Shown: positions 44,791 to 55,339, counted from the first letter of the stretch. The stretch: DNA of 64,000 bases from Bacteroides sp. M10 (GCF_014334015.1 NZ_CP060488.1:3306501-3370500); one strand, 5' to 3'. The notes: generated by a model not told the origin, from the sequence alone. Program-made: numbers and translations.

Positions 44791-46176
44791 TTACTTATTT
44801 TTCACTATTTGTGCCATGAACTCTGCTTCGCAAACAACTTTCTCGCCAACAAATGCATATCCTTTCATAGTAGAGATGCCACGGCGGATAGGTGCCAGCA
44901 TTTCTACACGGAAGATAATAGTATCTCCCGGCACTACTTTCTGGCGAAATTTTACTCCATCTATTTTCATGAAATAGGTAGAATAACGTTCGGGTTCGTC
45001 TACTGAATTTAAGACAAGTAAACCACCGACTTGTGCCATTGCTTCTACTTGAAGTACTCCCGGCATAACAGGTTCTTGTGGGAAGTGTCCCTGAAAGAAA
45101 GGTTCGTTAGCTGTGATATTTTTGATACCTACAATGTAATTAGCACCAATCTCAATTACTTTGTCAACCAGTTGGAAAGGATAGCGGTGTGGCAATAATT
45201 CGCGGATACGGTTTACATCCATTACTGGCTCACGGTTACAGTCGTAACTTGGCGCCTGTATTTCGTGCAGACGGATTTCTTTCCGCATTTGGCGTGCAAA
45301 CTTATTATTGATCGTATGTCCGGGACGGGTAGCAATGATCCGGCCTTTTATCGGTTTACCGATTAAAGCAAGGTCACCGATTACATCCAATAATTTGTGG
45401 CGGGCACATTCGTTTGCCCAAACCAACGGTTTGTGATTGATATAGCCTAATTGTTCAGCGTCCATGTGAGGTACTCTCATCACATCTGCCAACTTGTCAA
45501 AGCTTTCCTGTGACATCTTGCGTTCGTAAATCACGATTGCATTGTCCAGATCACCACCTTTAATCAATCCGGCAGAAAGAAGCGGTTCTATTTCGCGAAC
45601 AAAGACGAAAGTACGGCTGGCAGCCACTTCGTCTTTGAAATTATGCATATCCTCAAGTGTAGCAAACTGATTCGGGATAATGGTTGAATCGTAAGAAACC
45701 AGTACATTCAGACTGAAATTCTCGTCAGGAAGTACGATGATAGAAGAGCCAGTCGTTTCATCCCGGAACTCAATTTTAGACTTGATAATATAAAAGTCTT
45801 TGACGGCATTTTGTTCTACTGTTCCTACACGTTCTATTTCTTGTACATAATATTGTGCACTACCATCTAAAATAGGAAATTCCGGTCCGTTAACCTGAAT
45901 AAGGCAGTTATCAATGCCCAATGCGTAGAGGGCTGCCATACCATGTTCAACGGTGCTTACTTTGACTCCATTCTTCGACAATACAGTACCACGAGTGGTT
46001 TCTGTCACATTGTCGGCTACTGCATCGATAGTTGGTTGTCCTTCTACGTCAATGCGCTGGATTTTATATCCATGATTGTCCGGAGCAGGATTAAATGTTA
46101 CAGTGAGATCAAGTCCAGTGTGAAGACCTTTCCCGCTCAGTGAAAAGCTATCTTTCAGCGTTTTTTGTTTCAGCAT
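44791..46176 (-). CDS. lpxC-fabZ: Fused LpxC deacetylase / FabZ dehydratase
   Basis: The 461-residue bifunctional protein is a Bacteroidota trait. Residues 1 to about 305 are LpxC, the zinc UDP-3-O-acyl-GlcNAc deacetylase (SLSGKGLHTG, STVEHGMAALYALG, and HKLLDVIGDLALIG with zinc ligands). Residues about 315-461 are FabZ, a 3-hydroxyacyl-ACP dehydratase (ELLPHRYPFQLVDKV, GHFPQEPVMPGVLQVEAMAQ). The fusion couples lipid A and fatty-acid synthesis, which compete for hydroxyacyl-ACP. Confidence 0.97.
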   Translation of the reverse strand: MLKQKTLKDSFSLSGKGLHTGLDLTVTFNPAPDNHGYKIQRIDVEGQPTIDAVADNVTETTRGTVLSKNGVKVSTVEHGMAALYALGIDNCLIQVNGPEFPILDGSAQYYVQEIERVGTVEQNAVKDFYIIKSKIEFRDETTGSSIIVLPDENFSLNVLVSYDSTIIPNQFATLEDMHNFKDEVAASRTFVFVREIEPLLSAGLIKGGDLDNAIVIYERKMSQESFDKLADVMRVPHMDAEQLGYINHKPLVWANECARHKLLDVIGDLALIGKPIKGRIIATRPGHTINNKFARQMRKEIRLHEIQAPSYDCNREPVMDVNRIRELLPHRYPFQLVDKVIEIGANYIVGIKNITANEPFFQGHFPQEPVMPGVLQVEAMAQVGGLLVLNSVDEPERYSTYFMKIDGVKFRQKVVPGDTIIFRVEMLAPIRRGISTMKGYAFVGEKVVCEAEFMAQIVKNK

Positions 46177-46187
46177 TGGTTACTTAT

Positions 46188-47228
46188 TTACTTATTTAAT
46201 AGTTGTTTTAATTCTTCTATTTCTTTGCGCAAATTACGCAATTCTTTCTGCATATCCGGTAAGCTTCTTTGTGCGACGGATGCTTTGAAGTATTGCTTCA
46301 GTTCCATAGGAGGAGTTCCGATAAGCTGGCTACCGGACTTTATATCTCCGGGTACGCCTGACTGTGCGCCTAAACCAACTTTGTCTCCTATTTTGGAATG
46401 TCCTGCAATACCTACCTGACCTCCGATCATACACCATTCACCAATTTTGGTAGAACCGGCAATTCCGGCTTGTGCAGCCATTACGGTATGCGAACCTATT
46501 TCATCATTATGTGCTATTTGTATCAGATTGTCTAATTTGACACCACTATGCACTACCGTAGCTCCCATTGTAGCACGGTCTACACAAGTATTAGCACCTA
46601 TATCTACTTTATCTTCCAGAATAACAATTCCGATTTGCGGAATCTTATCGTATCCGTTCGGGGTGGGAGCAAAACCAAATCCGTCAGCTCCGATCACTGC
46701 ACCCGAGTGCAGGATACATTCGTTACCTATGCGGCAATCATGATAAACATTTACATTGGAGTAAAGCAAGCAACTGTTGCCTATCTTCACGCCATCTCCA
46801 ACAAAAGTGTGTGGATAAATTTGGGTATTATCTCCGATCACGGTATTTTCGCCGATATAGGCAAATGCACCGATGTATACGTTCTCACCAATTTTGGCGC
46901 TGGGTGCAACGAAAGCTAATGAATCTATACCTTGTTTCTTAGGCTTGCTCATCTCATAAAGATTGAGCAATTTAGCCAGACTTTCATATGCATTGTCTAC
47001 TTTTATCAGAGTAGCTTTAATTTCGTGCTCGGGAGTGAAGTCCTTATTAACCAGGACAATGCTTGATTGTGTCTCGTAGATGTAAGGTGTATATTTGGGA
47101 TTTGACAGGAAAGAAATTGCTCCGGGCATTCCCTCTTCAATTTTAGCGAATGTGTGTACCGTAGCGTTTTCGTCTCCAATGATTTCCCCTTGGATAAATG
47201 CTGCAATTTGCTTAGCCGAGAACTCCAT
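46188..47228 (-). CDS. lpxD: UDP-3-O-acylglucosamine N-acyltransferase LpxD
   Basis: The 346-residue protein has the LpxD N-terminal domain ([36 protein letters not shown]). A beta-helix with catalytic His in [18 protein letters not shown] and [16 protein letters not shown] follows, and the protein ends in a coiled-coil helix. It adds the second acyl chain in lipid A synthesis. It leads the lpx cluster, 11 nt before lpxC-fabZ. Confidence 0.96.
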   Translation of the reverse strand: MEFSAKQIAAFIQGEIIGDENATVHTFAKIEEGMPGAISFLSNPKYTPYIYETQSSIVLVNKDFTPEHEIKATLIKVDNAYESLAKLLNLYEMSKPKKQGIDSLAFVAPSAKIGENVYIGAFAYIGENTVIGDNTQIYPHTFVGDGVKIGNSCLLYSNVNVYHDCRIGNECILHSGAVIGADGFGFAPTPNGYDKIPQIGIVILEDKVDIGANTCVDRATMGATVVHSGVKLDNLIQIAHNDEIGSHTVMAAQAGIAGSTKIGEWCMIGGQVGIAGHSKIGDKVGLGAQSGVPGDIKSGSQLIGTPPMELKQYFKASVAQRSLPDMQKELRNLRKEIEELKQLLNK

Positions 47229-47310
47229 GTCTTTAATTTAAAATTTAATTAGTTCACAAATAACGGATTTTTTTTTCAGATTTCCGTGTTATTGCATGAA
47301 TATTTTATAC

Positions 47311-48540
47311 TTATCTGTGTAATCTCTGATAGCAGAGATAGTATTTCTTTACCTTTTTGGACAATAATGAGATGTTCAGCATGTCCGATGCTTCGGCAAT
47401 ATTTTTGATAGTGCCGTCTTTGTAGATAATGTCAATACTGTCATCTGCCGGGTCATACATATTCTTTTCGATGCTGGGGGTAGAGACAAAATAGTTCGCT
47501 TCGGAAAGGGTTATACCTAATTGCTGGCTGATGTGCAAAGTTAATTCTTTTTTTCTGTCCTCACTAATCGGTTCCGATGAAATTTCTACTTTAAAGATAT
47601 TTCGGTTTATCATTCCCGTGCTTAAAGCAGAAAGTACCTTGTCTGCATGGGTACTCCACACTTTCAAGGCTGTCCATATATCATTGTCGTCCAGTTGGAT
47701 AAAATTCTCCAGACAGTCGGGATTGTTATAGAACTCCGCAGGATTGATATCATTGTAAAGGAAAAAACGCAATGCGGGTGATGCAAACAGTTCCACTCCT
47801 TGTGATGCCAGTTCTTTAGCACGTAATAGGGTACTGATAAGCATTTTTTCGTATGCGACGGATGTCTTATGCAGATATACTTGCCAGTACATCAGGCGAC
47901 GTGCCGTAAGGAAATTCTCGATAGAGTAGATCCCTTTGGATTCGATAACCAGGCGGTCGTCCGCTACATCAAGCATTTTTATAATTCGTGCGGAACCGAT
48001 ATTTCCTTCTGTCACGCCTGTGTAAAAGCTGTCGCGGCGAAGATAATCCAATCTGTCCATATCCAGCTGACCACTTACAAGTTGATGGAGAAAACGTTTG
48101 GGATATTCGTCTTTGAAGATTTGAATGGCAAGACTAAGCTGACCGTTCATCTCTTTGTTCATCCGTTCCATCAGCATGAGGGAAATCTCTTCGTGGGAGA
48201 CTCCTTTTACTATAGTATCTTCCAGTACATGTGAGAAAGGACCATGTCCTATATCATGTAACAGGATGGCCGCCTGTACAGCTTCCGCTTCGCTGTCAAA
48301 GATAAAATTACCTTTAGAAGCCAGTTGGGTGATAGCTTCACTCATCAAGTGAAAAGCACCTAAAGAGTGTTGGAAGCGGGTGTGTTGCGCACCGGGGTAT
48401 ACAACAGATGACAATCCTACCTGCTTGATGCGGGTAAGACGCTGCAAAAGGGGATGCCGTACTATATCGTACAGTAACCCCTTTGGAATATTGATGAACC
48501 CGAATACGGGGTCGTTAATTATCTTTCTTTCGTAAGGCAT
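47311..48540 (-). CDS. HD-domain phosphohydrolase (dNTPase-like)
   Basis: The 409-residue cytosolic protein opens with DPVFGFINIPKGLLYDIVRH and YPGAQHTRFQHSLGAFHLM. It has the metal-binding HD motif LLHDIGHGPFSHVLEDT and a QLDMDRLDYLRRDSFYTG block. This matches the SAMHD1/dGTPase-like HD family common in Bacteroidota. The substrate may be a dNTP but is not readable. It lies upstream of lpxD in the same direction. Confidence 0.88.
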   Translation of the reverse strand: MPYERKIINDPVFGFINIPKGLLYDIVRHPLLQRLTRIKQVGLSSVVYPGAQHTRFQHSLGAFHLMSEAITQLASKGNFIFDSEAEAVQAAILLHDIGHGPFSHVLEDTIVKGVSHEEISLMLMERMNKEMNGQLSLAIQIFKDEYPKRFLHQLVSGQLDMDRLDYLRRDSFYTGVTEGNIGSARIIKMLDVADDRLVIESKGIYSIENFLTARRLMYWQVYLHKTSVAYEKMLISTLLRAKELASQGVELFASPALRFFLYNDINPAEFYNNPDCLENFIQLDDNDIWTALKVWSTHADKVLSALSTGMINRNIFKVEISSEPISEDRKKELTLHISQQLGITLSEANYFVSTPSIEKNMYDPADDSIDIIYKDGTIKNIAEASDMLNISLLSKKVKKYYLCYQRLHR

Positions 48541-48570
48541 TCGTTTTCTTTAGAGATCCTTTTTCTCTTT

Positions 48571-49395
48571 TCAGAGAATTGCTTTGAGTTGTTCAGCCAT
48601 TTGCGCCTGTACTTCTTGTGCGGCGGTGCGGGCAGCTTCTGCAAATTTCTCTGTTTTATCTACGTAGATGATACCACGTGAGGAATTAACAATGATTCCG
48701 CATGTACTGTTCATTCCGTATTTACAAACTTCTTCGAGCGAGCCGCCTTGTGCTCCTACACCTGGTACGAGAAGGAAATGGTTCGGAACAATTTTACGAA
48801 TATCTTCGAAAGCGCGTCCTTGAGTGGCACCTACCACATACATCATACGGTCGTCACTAGCCCATTCTTGTGATTTACGTAATACTTTCTCGAACAGACG
48901 TTCGCCGTTTACATCTTCTGTTAGTTGGAAGTCATGTGAACCTTTGTTGGAAGTCAATGCCAACAAAATCACCCATTTACCTTCATAGCTAAGGAACGGA
49001 GTAACGCTGTCTTCGCCCATATAAGGAGCTACCGTTACAGAGTCGATATTAAGCTCTTCAAAGAAGGTGCGGGCGTACATTGCAGAAGTATTTCCGATGT
49101 CACCACGCTTTGCGTCAGCGATGATGAATTGATCCGGATAGTTATCTTTGATGTATTTTACTGTCTTTTCAAATGCGATCCATCCTTTTACGCCCATGCT
49201 TTCATAGAAAGCCAGATTGGGCTTATAGGCGATGCATAAATCAGCTGTCGCGTCAATGATTGCTTTGTTGAATGTAAAGATCGGATCTTCTTCTTTCAAC
49301 AGATGCTCCGGGATTTTCTTGATGTCAGTATCAAGTCCTACACAAAGGAATGATTTTTTGCGCTTTATGTTTTCAAATAATTGTTGCTTATCCAT
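48571..49395 (-). CDS. pyrF: Orotidine 5'-phosphate decarboxylase PyrF (type 2)
   Basis: The 274-residue enzyme makes UMP from OMP. It has [30 protein letters not shown], the catalytic [17 protein letters not shown] and [15 protein letters not shown]. The length fits the longer type-2 form. It is the third gene of a purM-prfA-pyrF run; 75 nt with short tandem words (ACTCTCAATTCTCAACTCTC) separate it from prfA. Confidence 0.95.
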   Translation of the reverse strand: MDKQQLFENIKRKKSFLCVGLDTDIKKIPEHLLKEEDPIFTFNKAIIDATADLCIAYKPNLAFYESMGVKGWIAFEKTVKYIKDNYPDQFIIADAKRGDIGNTSAMYARTFFEELNIDSVTVAPYMGEDSVTPFLSYEGKWVILLALTSNKGSHDFQLTEDVNGERLFEKVLRKSQEWASDDRMMYVVGATQGRAFEDIRKIVPNHFLLVPGVGAQGGSLEEVCKYGMNSTCGIIVNSSRGIIYVDKTEKFAEAARTAAQEVQAQMAEQLKAIL

Positions 49396-49470
49396 CTTAT
49401 TATTTACTATTATACAATTTACTATTTTAAGAACCCGTTTTTAACTCTCAATTCTCAACTCTCCACTTCT

Positions 49471-50583
49471 CTAAAGTTCGCTTTCTTTCAAGCGTTCCGC
49501 GTTTTCTGCTACGATCAGGTGGTCGATACAGTCTTGAATATCCCCGTCCATGAATGCAGCAAGATTATAAATCGTGTAATTGATGCGATGATCGGTGATT
49601 CGTCCCTGTGGATAGTTGTAGGTGCGGATTTTAGCAGAACGGTCTCCGGTCGATACCATTGTTTTACGTTTGGAGGCAATGTCATCGATGTATTTCTGAT
49701 GTTCCTTGTCATAGATAAATGTACGGAGACGGGCCAAGGCACGTTCCTTATTTTTCGGTTGGTCACGTGTTTCGGTACATTCAATAAGTATTTCTTCGGC
49801 AATGCCTGTATTCGGGTTCTTCCAGATATAACGCAGACGTACTCCGGATTCTACCTTATTTACATTCTGTCCACCGGCACCACCACTTCGGAAAGTATCC
49901 CATTTGATTTCTCCTTCGTTGATGACTACATCGAATTCTTCAGCTTCGGGAAGTACCGCCACTGATGCGGCAGAAGTATGAACACGTCCTTGTGTTTCGG
50001 TAGCAGGAACACGCTGTACGCGGTGTACTCCCGATTCATATTTTAAAATTCCGTATACATTATCACCTGTGACACTGCAAACAACTTCTTTGAATCCTCC
50101 TGCTGTTCCTTCGTTTGCATTGGAGACTTCCATCTTCCAACCTTTGGTTTCACAGAATTTGGCATACATGCGAAAGAGGTCACCGGCAAAGATAGCTGCT
50201 TCATCACCTCCTGCACCACCACGGATTTCAAGAATTGCGTTCTTGCTGTCTTGTGGATCGGCAGGGACAAGCATCAGTTTGATTTCTTCTTCCAATACCG
50301 GAAGGCGTTCTTGACTGTTGTCCATTTCTTCTTTCGCCATCTCGCGCATTTCGGCGTCCGATTCATTAGCAAGGATATTTTTAGCTTCTTCAATATTACC
50401 CAGTAATTGGATATATTCTTTCCTTGCTTTCATCAAGTCGTCTAATTCCTTATATTCTTTAGTCAACTTGACGTAACGTTTCTGATCGGCAATCACTGCC
50501 GGGTCTGTGATAAGGGTAGATATTTCTTCAAAACGGGCAACGAGTCCGTCTAATTTTTCTAATATGGTACTGTTATCTGCCAT
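49471..50583 (-). CDS. prfA: Peptide chain release factor 1
   Basis: The 370-residue release factor reads UAA and UAG. The PAT stop-codon motif (residues 193-195 in RVQRVPATETQGR) marks it as RF1, and GGQ (237-239 in RSGGAGGQNVNKVES) is the peptidyl-tRNA hydrolysis loop. It begins 3 nt after purM. Confidence 0.97.
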   Translation of the reverse strand: MADNSTILEKLDGLVARFEEISTLITDPAVIADQKRYVKLTKEYKELDDLMKARKEYIQLLGNIEEAKNILANESDAEMREMAKEEMDNSQERLPVLEEEIKLMLVPADPQDSKNAILEIRGGAGGDEAAIFAGDLFRMYAKFCETKGWKMEVSNANEGTAGGFKEVVCSVTGDNVYGILKYESGVHRVQRVPATETQGRVHTSAASVAVLPEAEEFDVVINEGEIKWDTFRSGGAGGQNVNKVESGVRLRYIWKNPNTGIAEEILIECTETRDQPKNKERALARLRTFIYDKEHQKYIDDIASKRKTMVSTGDRSAKIRTYNYPQGRITDHRINYTIYNLAAFMDGDIQDCIDHLIVAENAERLKESEL

Positions 50584-50586
50584 TCT

Positions 50587-51753
50587 TTAGTATCTAAATT
50601 CTCCGAATTCGCTCTTAATGATTAATTCTGTTTGCTCACATGCTTCAACACGTCCTACAATCTGTGCCGGGATACCGAATGACTCGGAAATAGCAATTAC
50701 TTCTTCTGCATGTTCCGGTGACAAGTAGACTTCGAGGCGATGTCCCATATTGAATACCTTGTACATTTCTGCCCAGTCCGTACCGCTTTGTTCTTGAATA
50801 GTTTTGAATAAAGGAGGAACAGGGAAAAGATTATCTTTTACTACACGAACGTTTTCAACAAAGTGTAAAACTTTGGTTTGTGCACCACCGGAGCAGTGCA
50901 CCATTCCGTGGATTTCCGGGCGCAGTGCATCGAGTAATTTCTTCACTACTGGTGCGTATGTACGAGTAGGGGAGAGCACTAACTTACCTGCATCAATTGG
51001 AGAATCTTCTACACTGTCTGTCAGTTTTAACTTGCCGGAGTAAACTAATTCTTCAGGAACGGCAGCATCGTAGCTTTCCGGATATTTTTCAGCAAGATAT
51101 TTTCCGAATACATCATGACGGGCACTTGTCAAACCATTACTGCCCATACCGCCATTATATTCTTTTTCGTAAGTAGCTTGTCCGTAAGAAGCCAGACCAA
51201 CGATCACGTCGCCCGGACGAATATTGGCATTGTCGATAACGTCTGAACGTTTCATGCGACAAGTTACGGTAGAGTCAACGATGATCGTACGAACCAAGTC
51301 GCCGACATCAGCAGTTTCACCGCCGGTTGCGTATACCCCTACACCCATTTCACGGAGTTCGGCCAGCAATTCATCTGTTCCATTGATGATGGCGGAGATT
51401 ACTTCTCCGGGAATCAACAGTTTATTACGTCCAATGGTAGAAGAGACAAGAATATTGTCTACGGCACCTACACAAAGCAGGTCGTCGATATTCATAATCA
51501 ATGCATCCTGTGCAATACCTTTCCAAACGGACAAATCACCCGTTTCTTTCCAGTACATATAAGCAAGAGATGATTTGGTTCCGGCACCGTCGGCGTGCAT
51601 AATGTTGCAATAGTCCGGGTCACCTCCCAATATATCGGGGATAATTTTGCAAAATGCTTTCGGGAAAATTCCTTTGTCGATGTTCTTGATGGCGTTGTGC
51701 ACATCTTCTTTTGATGCGCTTACTCCACGCATCATGTATCGTTGATTACTCAT
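50587..51753 (-). CDS. purM: Phosphoribosylformylglycinamidine cyclo-ligase (AIR synthase)
   Basis: The 388-residue product is an AIR-synthase-family ATP-dependent ligase for the fifth step of purine synthesis. Motifs are MHADGAGTKSSLAYMYW, DALIMNIDDLLCVGA, GVYATGGETADVGDLV and HCSGGAQTKVL. It is somewhat longer than the E. coli enzyme (345 residues). A promoter-like pair lies at 51783-51813. Confidence 0.93.
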   Translation of the reverse strand: MSNQRYMMRGVSASKEDVHNAIKNIDKGIFPKAFCKIIPDILGGDPDYCNIMHADGAGTKSSLAYMYWKETGDLSVWKGIAQDALIMNIDDLLCVGAVDNILVSSTIGRNKLLIPGEVISAIINGTDELLAELREMGVGVYATGGETADVGDLVRTIIVDSTVTCRMKRSDVIDNANIRPGDVIVGLASYGQATYEKEYNGGMGSNGLTSARHDVFGKYLAEKYPESYDAAVPEELVYSGKLKLTDSVEDSPIDAGKLVLSPTRTYAPVVKKLLDALRPEIHGMVHCSGGAQTKVLHFVENVRVVKDNLFPVPPLFKTIQEQSGTDWAEMYKVFNMGHRLEVYLSPEHAEEVIAISESFGIPAQIVGRVEACEQTELIIKSEFGEFRY

Positions 51754-51782
51754 GAGTTATAGAATTATATTGTATACGGCTG

Positions 51783-51813
51783 CAAAAGTACAGCTTTTTT
51801 TTGGTACAGCCAA
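51783..51813 (-). promoter_or_regulatory. Promoter for the purM operon
   Basis: On the minus strand TTGG (51813-51810), a 19-nt spacer and TACTTTTG (51790-51783). The -7 box is a full match and the -33 a partial one. Confidence 0.6.
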
Positions 51814-51889
51814 CTAGGTACTGGCAAATGTTAATCATTAACTATTTAACTTTAGAATATTCTCTTGAAAAGGAGAATAATAATAGAAA

Positions 51890-51938
51890 ATTAAGAGTTA
51901 AAATCATAGTAATGAGAACTGTGATTTTAACTCTTAAT
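51890..51938 (-). terminator. Terminator after lemA
   Basis: A perfect 17-bp stem ATTAAGAGTTAAAATCA / TGATTTTAACTCTTAAT with a 15-nt loop is followed on the minus strand by TTTTCT. A smaller hairpin (TATTCTC / GAGAATA) lies beyond it. Confidence 0.85.
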
Positions 51939-51962
51939 ATGTAAGGGTTTTATCAAATCTTT

Positions 51963-52544
51963 TTAGAATTCTACTTTCGGAGCCTTTTCACTTCCTTCTT
52001 CTGCTTCAAAATATGCTTTCTTATCAAAGCCGAACATTCCCGCAAAGATATTCTTTGGGAAACGGCGGATATTGGTGTTATAAGCCTGTGCAGCATCATT
52101 GAAGTTTTTGCGTGCTACATTGATACGGTTTTCAGTTCCTTCCAGTTGAGCCTGTAATTCCAGGAAGTTTTGATTAGCTTTTAAGTCCGGATAATTCTCG
52201 GTAATAGCTAATAACTTGCCCAGTGCTGATGTTACAGCACCTTGTGCCTTTTGATATTGCGCCAGCTTTTCCGGTGTCAGATCGGCAGCGTCCACTTTTA
52301 TTTGAGTTGCCTGGCTACGTGCGGCAACAACTCCCTCTAATGTTTCCTTTTCATGTGTCGCATATCCTTTTACGGTATTTACCAAATTAGGTATCAAGTC
52401 GGCACGGCGTTGGTATTGAGTCTCTACATTTGCCCATTGACCACTTACATTCTCGTCCATAGTAACCAGACCGTTATATACACTTACTGCCCATATGACA
52501 AGGATAGCCACAACGGCTAAGATGATAATAATTGACTTCTTCAT
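51963..52544 (-). CDS. lemA: LemA family protein
   Basis: The 193-residue protein has one N-terminal membrane span (IIIILAVVAILVIWAVSVY). A helical body follows with the LemA motifs NGLVTMDENVSGQWANVETQ, YQRRADLIPNLVNTVKGY, and ITENYPDLKANQNFLELQAQL. The function of LemA is unknown; it is often paired with a TPM-domain protein, as here. Confidence 0.95.
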   Translation of the reverse strand: MKKSIIIILAVVAILVIWAVSVYNGLVTMDENVSGQWANVETQYQRRADLIPNLVNTVKGYATHEKETLEGVVAARSQATQIKVDAADLTPEKLAQYQKAQGAVTSALGKLLAITENYPDLKANQNFLELQAQLEGTENRINVARKNFNDAAQAYNTNIRRFPKNIFAGMFGFDKKAYFEAEEGSEKAPKVEF

Positions 52545-52591
52545 GTTTCTTGTTTTTATTGAATTTGATAATCTGTTTTTTCTTATTTTCT

Positions 52592-53509
52592 TTAGAAACG
52601 TGAGCCGGCACCGCCACCGCCTCCCATTCCTCCGCCAAAGCTGCCTCCACCGAAACCGCCTCCGCCTCCTAAACTACCTCCGCCAAAGCCGCCGATAAAT
52701 GGACCGCCTCCGCCACCTCCCCGGTGATGGTAATCGCTATCATAACTTTGTTGACGACGTATGATGGTATGTCCGCAGTTTCTACATGTATAGGTGACAT
52801 CTTCAGTTTTCACTCCGTTAATCCGGGATACGACTGCACTTCCGGTTCTTTGTAATTGGTGTTTACCGCATTTCGGACAACGGCTTTGCCTGCGTGCAGA
52901 AAAGAAAGCAAGACCTCCACCGATGACAATAAAGCAAAGGATGGCAAGAACAAAATCAAAGGAACCACCGTCATTCGAATCGGAGAGGGCATCGTTTTCC
53001 ATGGAACCGTCAAGACGCTGGCAAGTTGCTTTAATACCAGCCACCATTCCTGCATTCCAATTTCCATCTTTCAGGTAAGGAATCATATATTTGGTTTGAA
53101 TCCTTTTGCAGATCGCATCGGGGAGCACTCCTTCCAGGCCATAACCGGTATAAAACTGGATACAACGTTGATCTGTGACCAACAAAATGACCAATCCATT
53201 ATTTTTGCCTTTTTTCCCAACACCCCATTGGTTGAGTAGCTGGTGGCAGAAGTTGAAACAATCTTCTTCTCCGATTGAAGGAACTACGGCAACCACCGTT
53301 TCAATTCCTGTTTGTTGTTCCAAGGCATAAAGCATGGAGTCTATACTGTCACAAGCAGCCTGTGAAAGTATGCCGGCCGGGTTGCAAACATATTGCATTT
53401 TGTTTTGCAGGTGAACTTTCGGGAGGTTGTCCACCGTGTATACTTTCTCTTGAGCTTGTAGTGGGAACAGAAGAAAAGTTGCTAGTATAAAAGTCAATAT
53501 TGATTTCAT
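52592..53509 (-). CDS. TPM-domain protein with zinc ribbon and glycine-rich tail
   Basis: The 305-residue product has a signal peptide (ending LQAQ). A TPM domain spans about residues 35-165 (VCNPAGILSQAACDSIDSML, TGYGLEGVLPD). One membrane span (FVLAILCFIVIGGGLAFF) and a zinc ribbon CPKCG ... CRNCG follow. The tail is almost pure glycine, phenylalanine and serine to the end (SRF). TPM proteins with LemA are thought to act in the envelope. It precedes lemA by 47 nt. Confidence 0.9.
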   Translation of the reverse strand: MKSILTFILATFLLFPLQAQEKVYTVDNLPKVHLQNKMQYVCNPAGILSQAACDSIDSMLYALEQQTGIETVVAVVPSIGEEDCFNFCHQLLNQWGVGKKGKNNGLVILLVTDQRCIQFYTGYGLEGVLPDAICKRIQTKYMIPYLKDGNWNAGMVAGIKATCQRLDGSMENDALSDSNDGGSFDFVLAILCFIVIGGGLAFFSARRQSRCPKCGKHQLQRTGSAVVSRINGVKTEDVTYTCRNCGHTIIRRQQSYDSDYHHRGGGGGGPFIGGFGGGSLGGGGGFGGGSFGGGMGGGGGAGSRF

Positions 53510-53528
53510 AACGATTATTTTACGTTTG

Positions 53529-53536
53529 CAAATATA
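53529..53536 (-). promoter_or_regulatory. -7 box for the TPM-lemA operon
   Basis: CAAATATA reads TATATTTG on the minus strand, 19 nt before the start codon. Confidence 0.55.
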
Positions 53537-53581
53537 GAAACTTTTTCTGTTATGAATCTAAAACTCCTTGTTATAATAGGT

Positions 53582-54532
53582 TTAATGAATGTATCGCCCG
53601 ACGAATGCACGGACTCGGTCGGTATACTCCTGTTTATTCTCTTTGTATGAAACAGCATGAGCCGCTCCCGGCACAATCCATAGTTCTTTGGGTTCCGGTT
53701 TGGCTTCGTAGAGCGAATATGCCATCCAGGTGGGTACATACGTATCTTTATCTCCATGAATAAACAGCATCGGAAGTTGTGATTTGGCTACTTGTTTTAG
53801 TGAGGAAGCCTCTTTGAAATTCCATCCATATTTCTTTTCGCAGAGCCAGCTTGTGGAATACATTAGTGGAAAAGAAGGAAGGTGGAAACTGGCTTTAAGC
53901 TCATGTGAGAATTCGTCCCATACGCTGGTGTAGCCGCAATCCTCAACAAAGCATTTAACAAATGGCTTCTGTTCCTCACCGGACACCATCATGGTTGTCG
54001 CACCTCCCATTGAAATGCCGTGTACAACCATTTGCGTACTATCTCCGAAAATTTCATTGGCAATGTTCATCCATTGCAATACGTCCCAACGGTCTTTCCA
54101 TCCCATCTGGATGGCCGGGCCTTCACTTTCTCCCTGATGTTGCAGGTCGGGAAGTAATATGTTATATCCTAAATCTCGATTATACAGATAACCAATCATA
54201 AACATACGGATAGCATTATCTGTATGTCCATGCACAATGACTGCTGTCTTACTGGTGGGTTGGGGAGCAGCAACATAATACGCATGAAGTTGTATTCCGT
54301 GCGGATTGATGATGAAAGTATCTTTCAATGCATCCACTTGTTTCAGGCTGTCCACCCAAGGACGCAGGAAAGGGTAGTTTCTATACATGAAGGGATAAGA
54401 GTCAGCATCTTTAGACAAAATCTTGGCATTCGGAGTCAATGAAAAGTTTAACATATAAAAACTTCCTCCGATGGTGCAGCCGGTCAATGCCAGCATGATA
54501 ATAATGATGCTATATACAACTTTTCTCCTCAT
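53582..54532 (-). CDS. Alpha/beta hydrolase, membrane-anchored or exported
   Basis: The 316-residue product starts with a hydrophobic segment (YSIIIIMLALTGCTIGGSFY) that may be a signal anchor. The hydrolase core shows VIVHGHTDNAIRMF, the nucleophile elbow VVHGISMGGATTMM, LPMLFIHGDKDTYVP and an AAHAVSY His. The substrate is unknown. It lies 18 nt after aroE. Confidence 0.88.
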   Translation of the reverse strand: MRRKVVYSIIIIMLALTGCTIGGSFYMLNFSLTPNAKILSKDADSYPFMYRNYPFLRPWVDSLKQVDALKDTFIINPHGIQLHAYYVAAPQPTSKTAVIVHGHTDNAIRMFMIGYLYNRDLGYNILLPDLQHQGESEGPAIQMGWKDRWDVLQWMNIANEIFGDSTQMVVHGISMGGATTMMVSGEEQKPFVKCFVEDCGYTSVWDEFSHELKASFHLPSFPLMYSTSWLCEKKYGWNFKEASSLKQVAKSQLPMLFIHGDKDTYVPTWMAYSLYEAKPEPKELWIVPGAAHAVSYKENKQEYTDRVRAFVGRYIH

Positions 54533-54550
54533 AAAAACTCTCTCTAATCC

Positions 54551-55297
54551 TTATTTATGCCATATCTCCCATGCGGCAAAAGCCTGGAGCAGCAGCATTT
54601 CCAGACCGTTTTTAACAACAGCCCCTTGTGCTTCTCCTTTTTTCATGAACAGCGTAACATTTGGATTATATAACAAATCGTAGAGCAAATGGTTTGGAGT
54701 CAGTAGCTCATAAGGAATATTAGGGCAGAAATCTACCTTAGGAAACATACCTACGGGGGTACAGTTGACGATAATTGTATATTCTGCCATAATTTCGGGA
54801 GTCAGCTCCTCATAAGTCAGCATATCATCGGCTTTGTGGGTACGTGATACGAATATACTTTCAATACCCAGGTTTTTCAGCCCGTGGTAGACGGCTTTGG
54901 AAGCTCCACCGGTACCCAGAATCAATGCTTTTTGGTGATGAGGCTGCAATAAAGGTTGAATGGATTGAGTGAATCCGATGATGTCGGAGTTGTAGCCAAC
55001 CAGTTTGACTTTTCCTTTCTGCTGGCGGATGATTTTAATGACATTCACTGCACCTATCTTTGCGGTATCGCGGTCGAGTTCATCCAAAAAAGGAATCACT
55101 TGTTCTTTGTAGGGGATAGTCACATTAAGCCCGCATAAATTGGGATTCTCTTCGATAACTTCCATGAAGTTATTAATGCTGGGAATCTCAAAATTCACAT
55201 ACTCTGCATTAATACCTTCGGATTTGAATTTCTCATTAAAGTATCCGATAGAAAATGAATGTCGCAGGGGGTAACCGATTAAACCATATTTTTCCAT
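54551..55297 (-). CDS. aroE: Shikimate dehydrogenase AroE
   Basis: The 248-residue NADPH enzyme reduces dehydroshikimate in aromatic amino acid synthesis. Motifs: YGLIGYPLRHSFS, NVTIPYKEQVIPFLDELD with the catalytic Lys, VGYNSDIIGF, LILGTGGASKAVYHGL and IIVNCTPVGMFP. It is a little shorter than the E. coli enzyme (272 residues). Confidence 0.94.
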   Translation of the reverse strand: MEKYGLIGYPLRHSFSIGYFNEKFKSEGINAEYVNFEIPSINNFMEVIEENPNLCGLNVTIPYKEQVIPFLDELDRDTAKIGAVNVIKIIRQQKGKVKLVGYNSDIIGFTQSIQPLLQPHHQKALILGTGGASKAVYHGLKNLGIESIFVSRTHKADDMLTYEELTPEIMAEYTIIVNCTPVGMFPKVDFCPNIPYELLTPNHLLYDLLYNPNVTLFMKKGEAQGAVVKNGLEMLLLQAFAAWEIWHK

Positions 55298-55339
55298 AAT
55301 ATAATAAGGATTAAATTAATCATTCATAATGACTTGGTA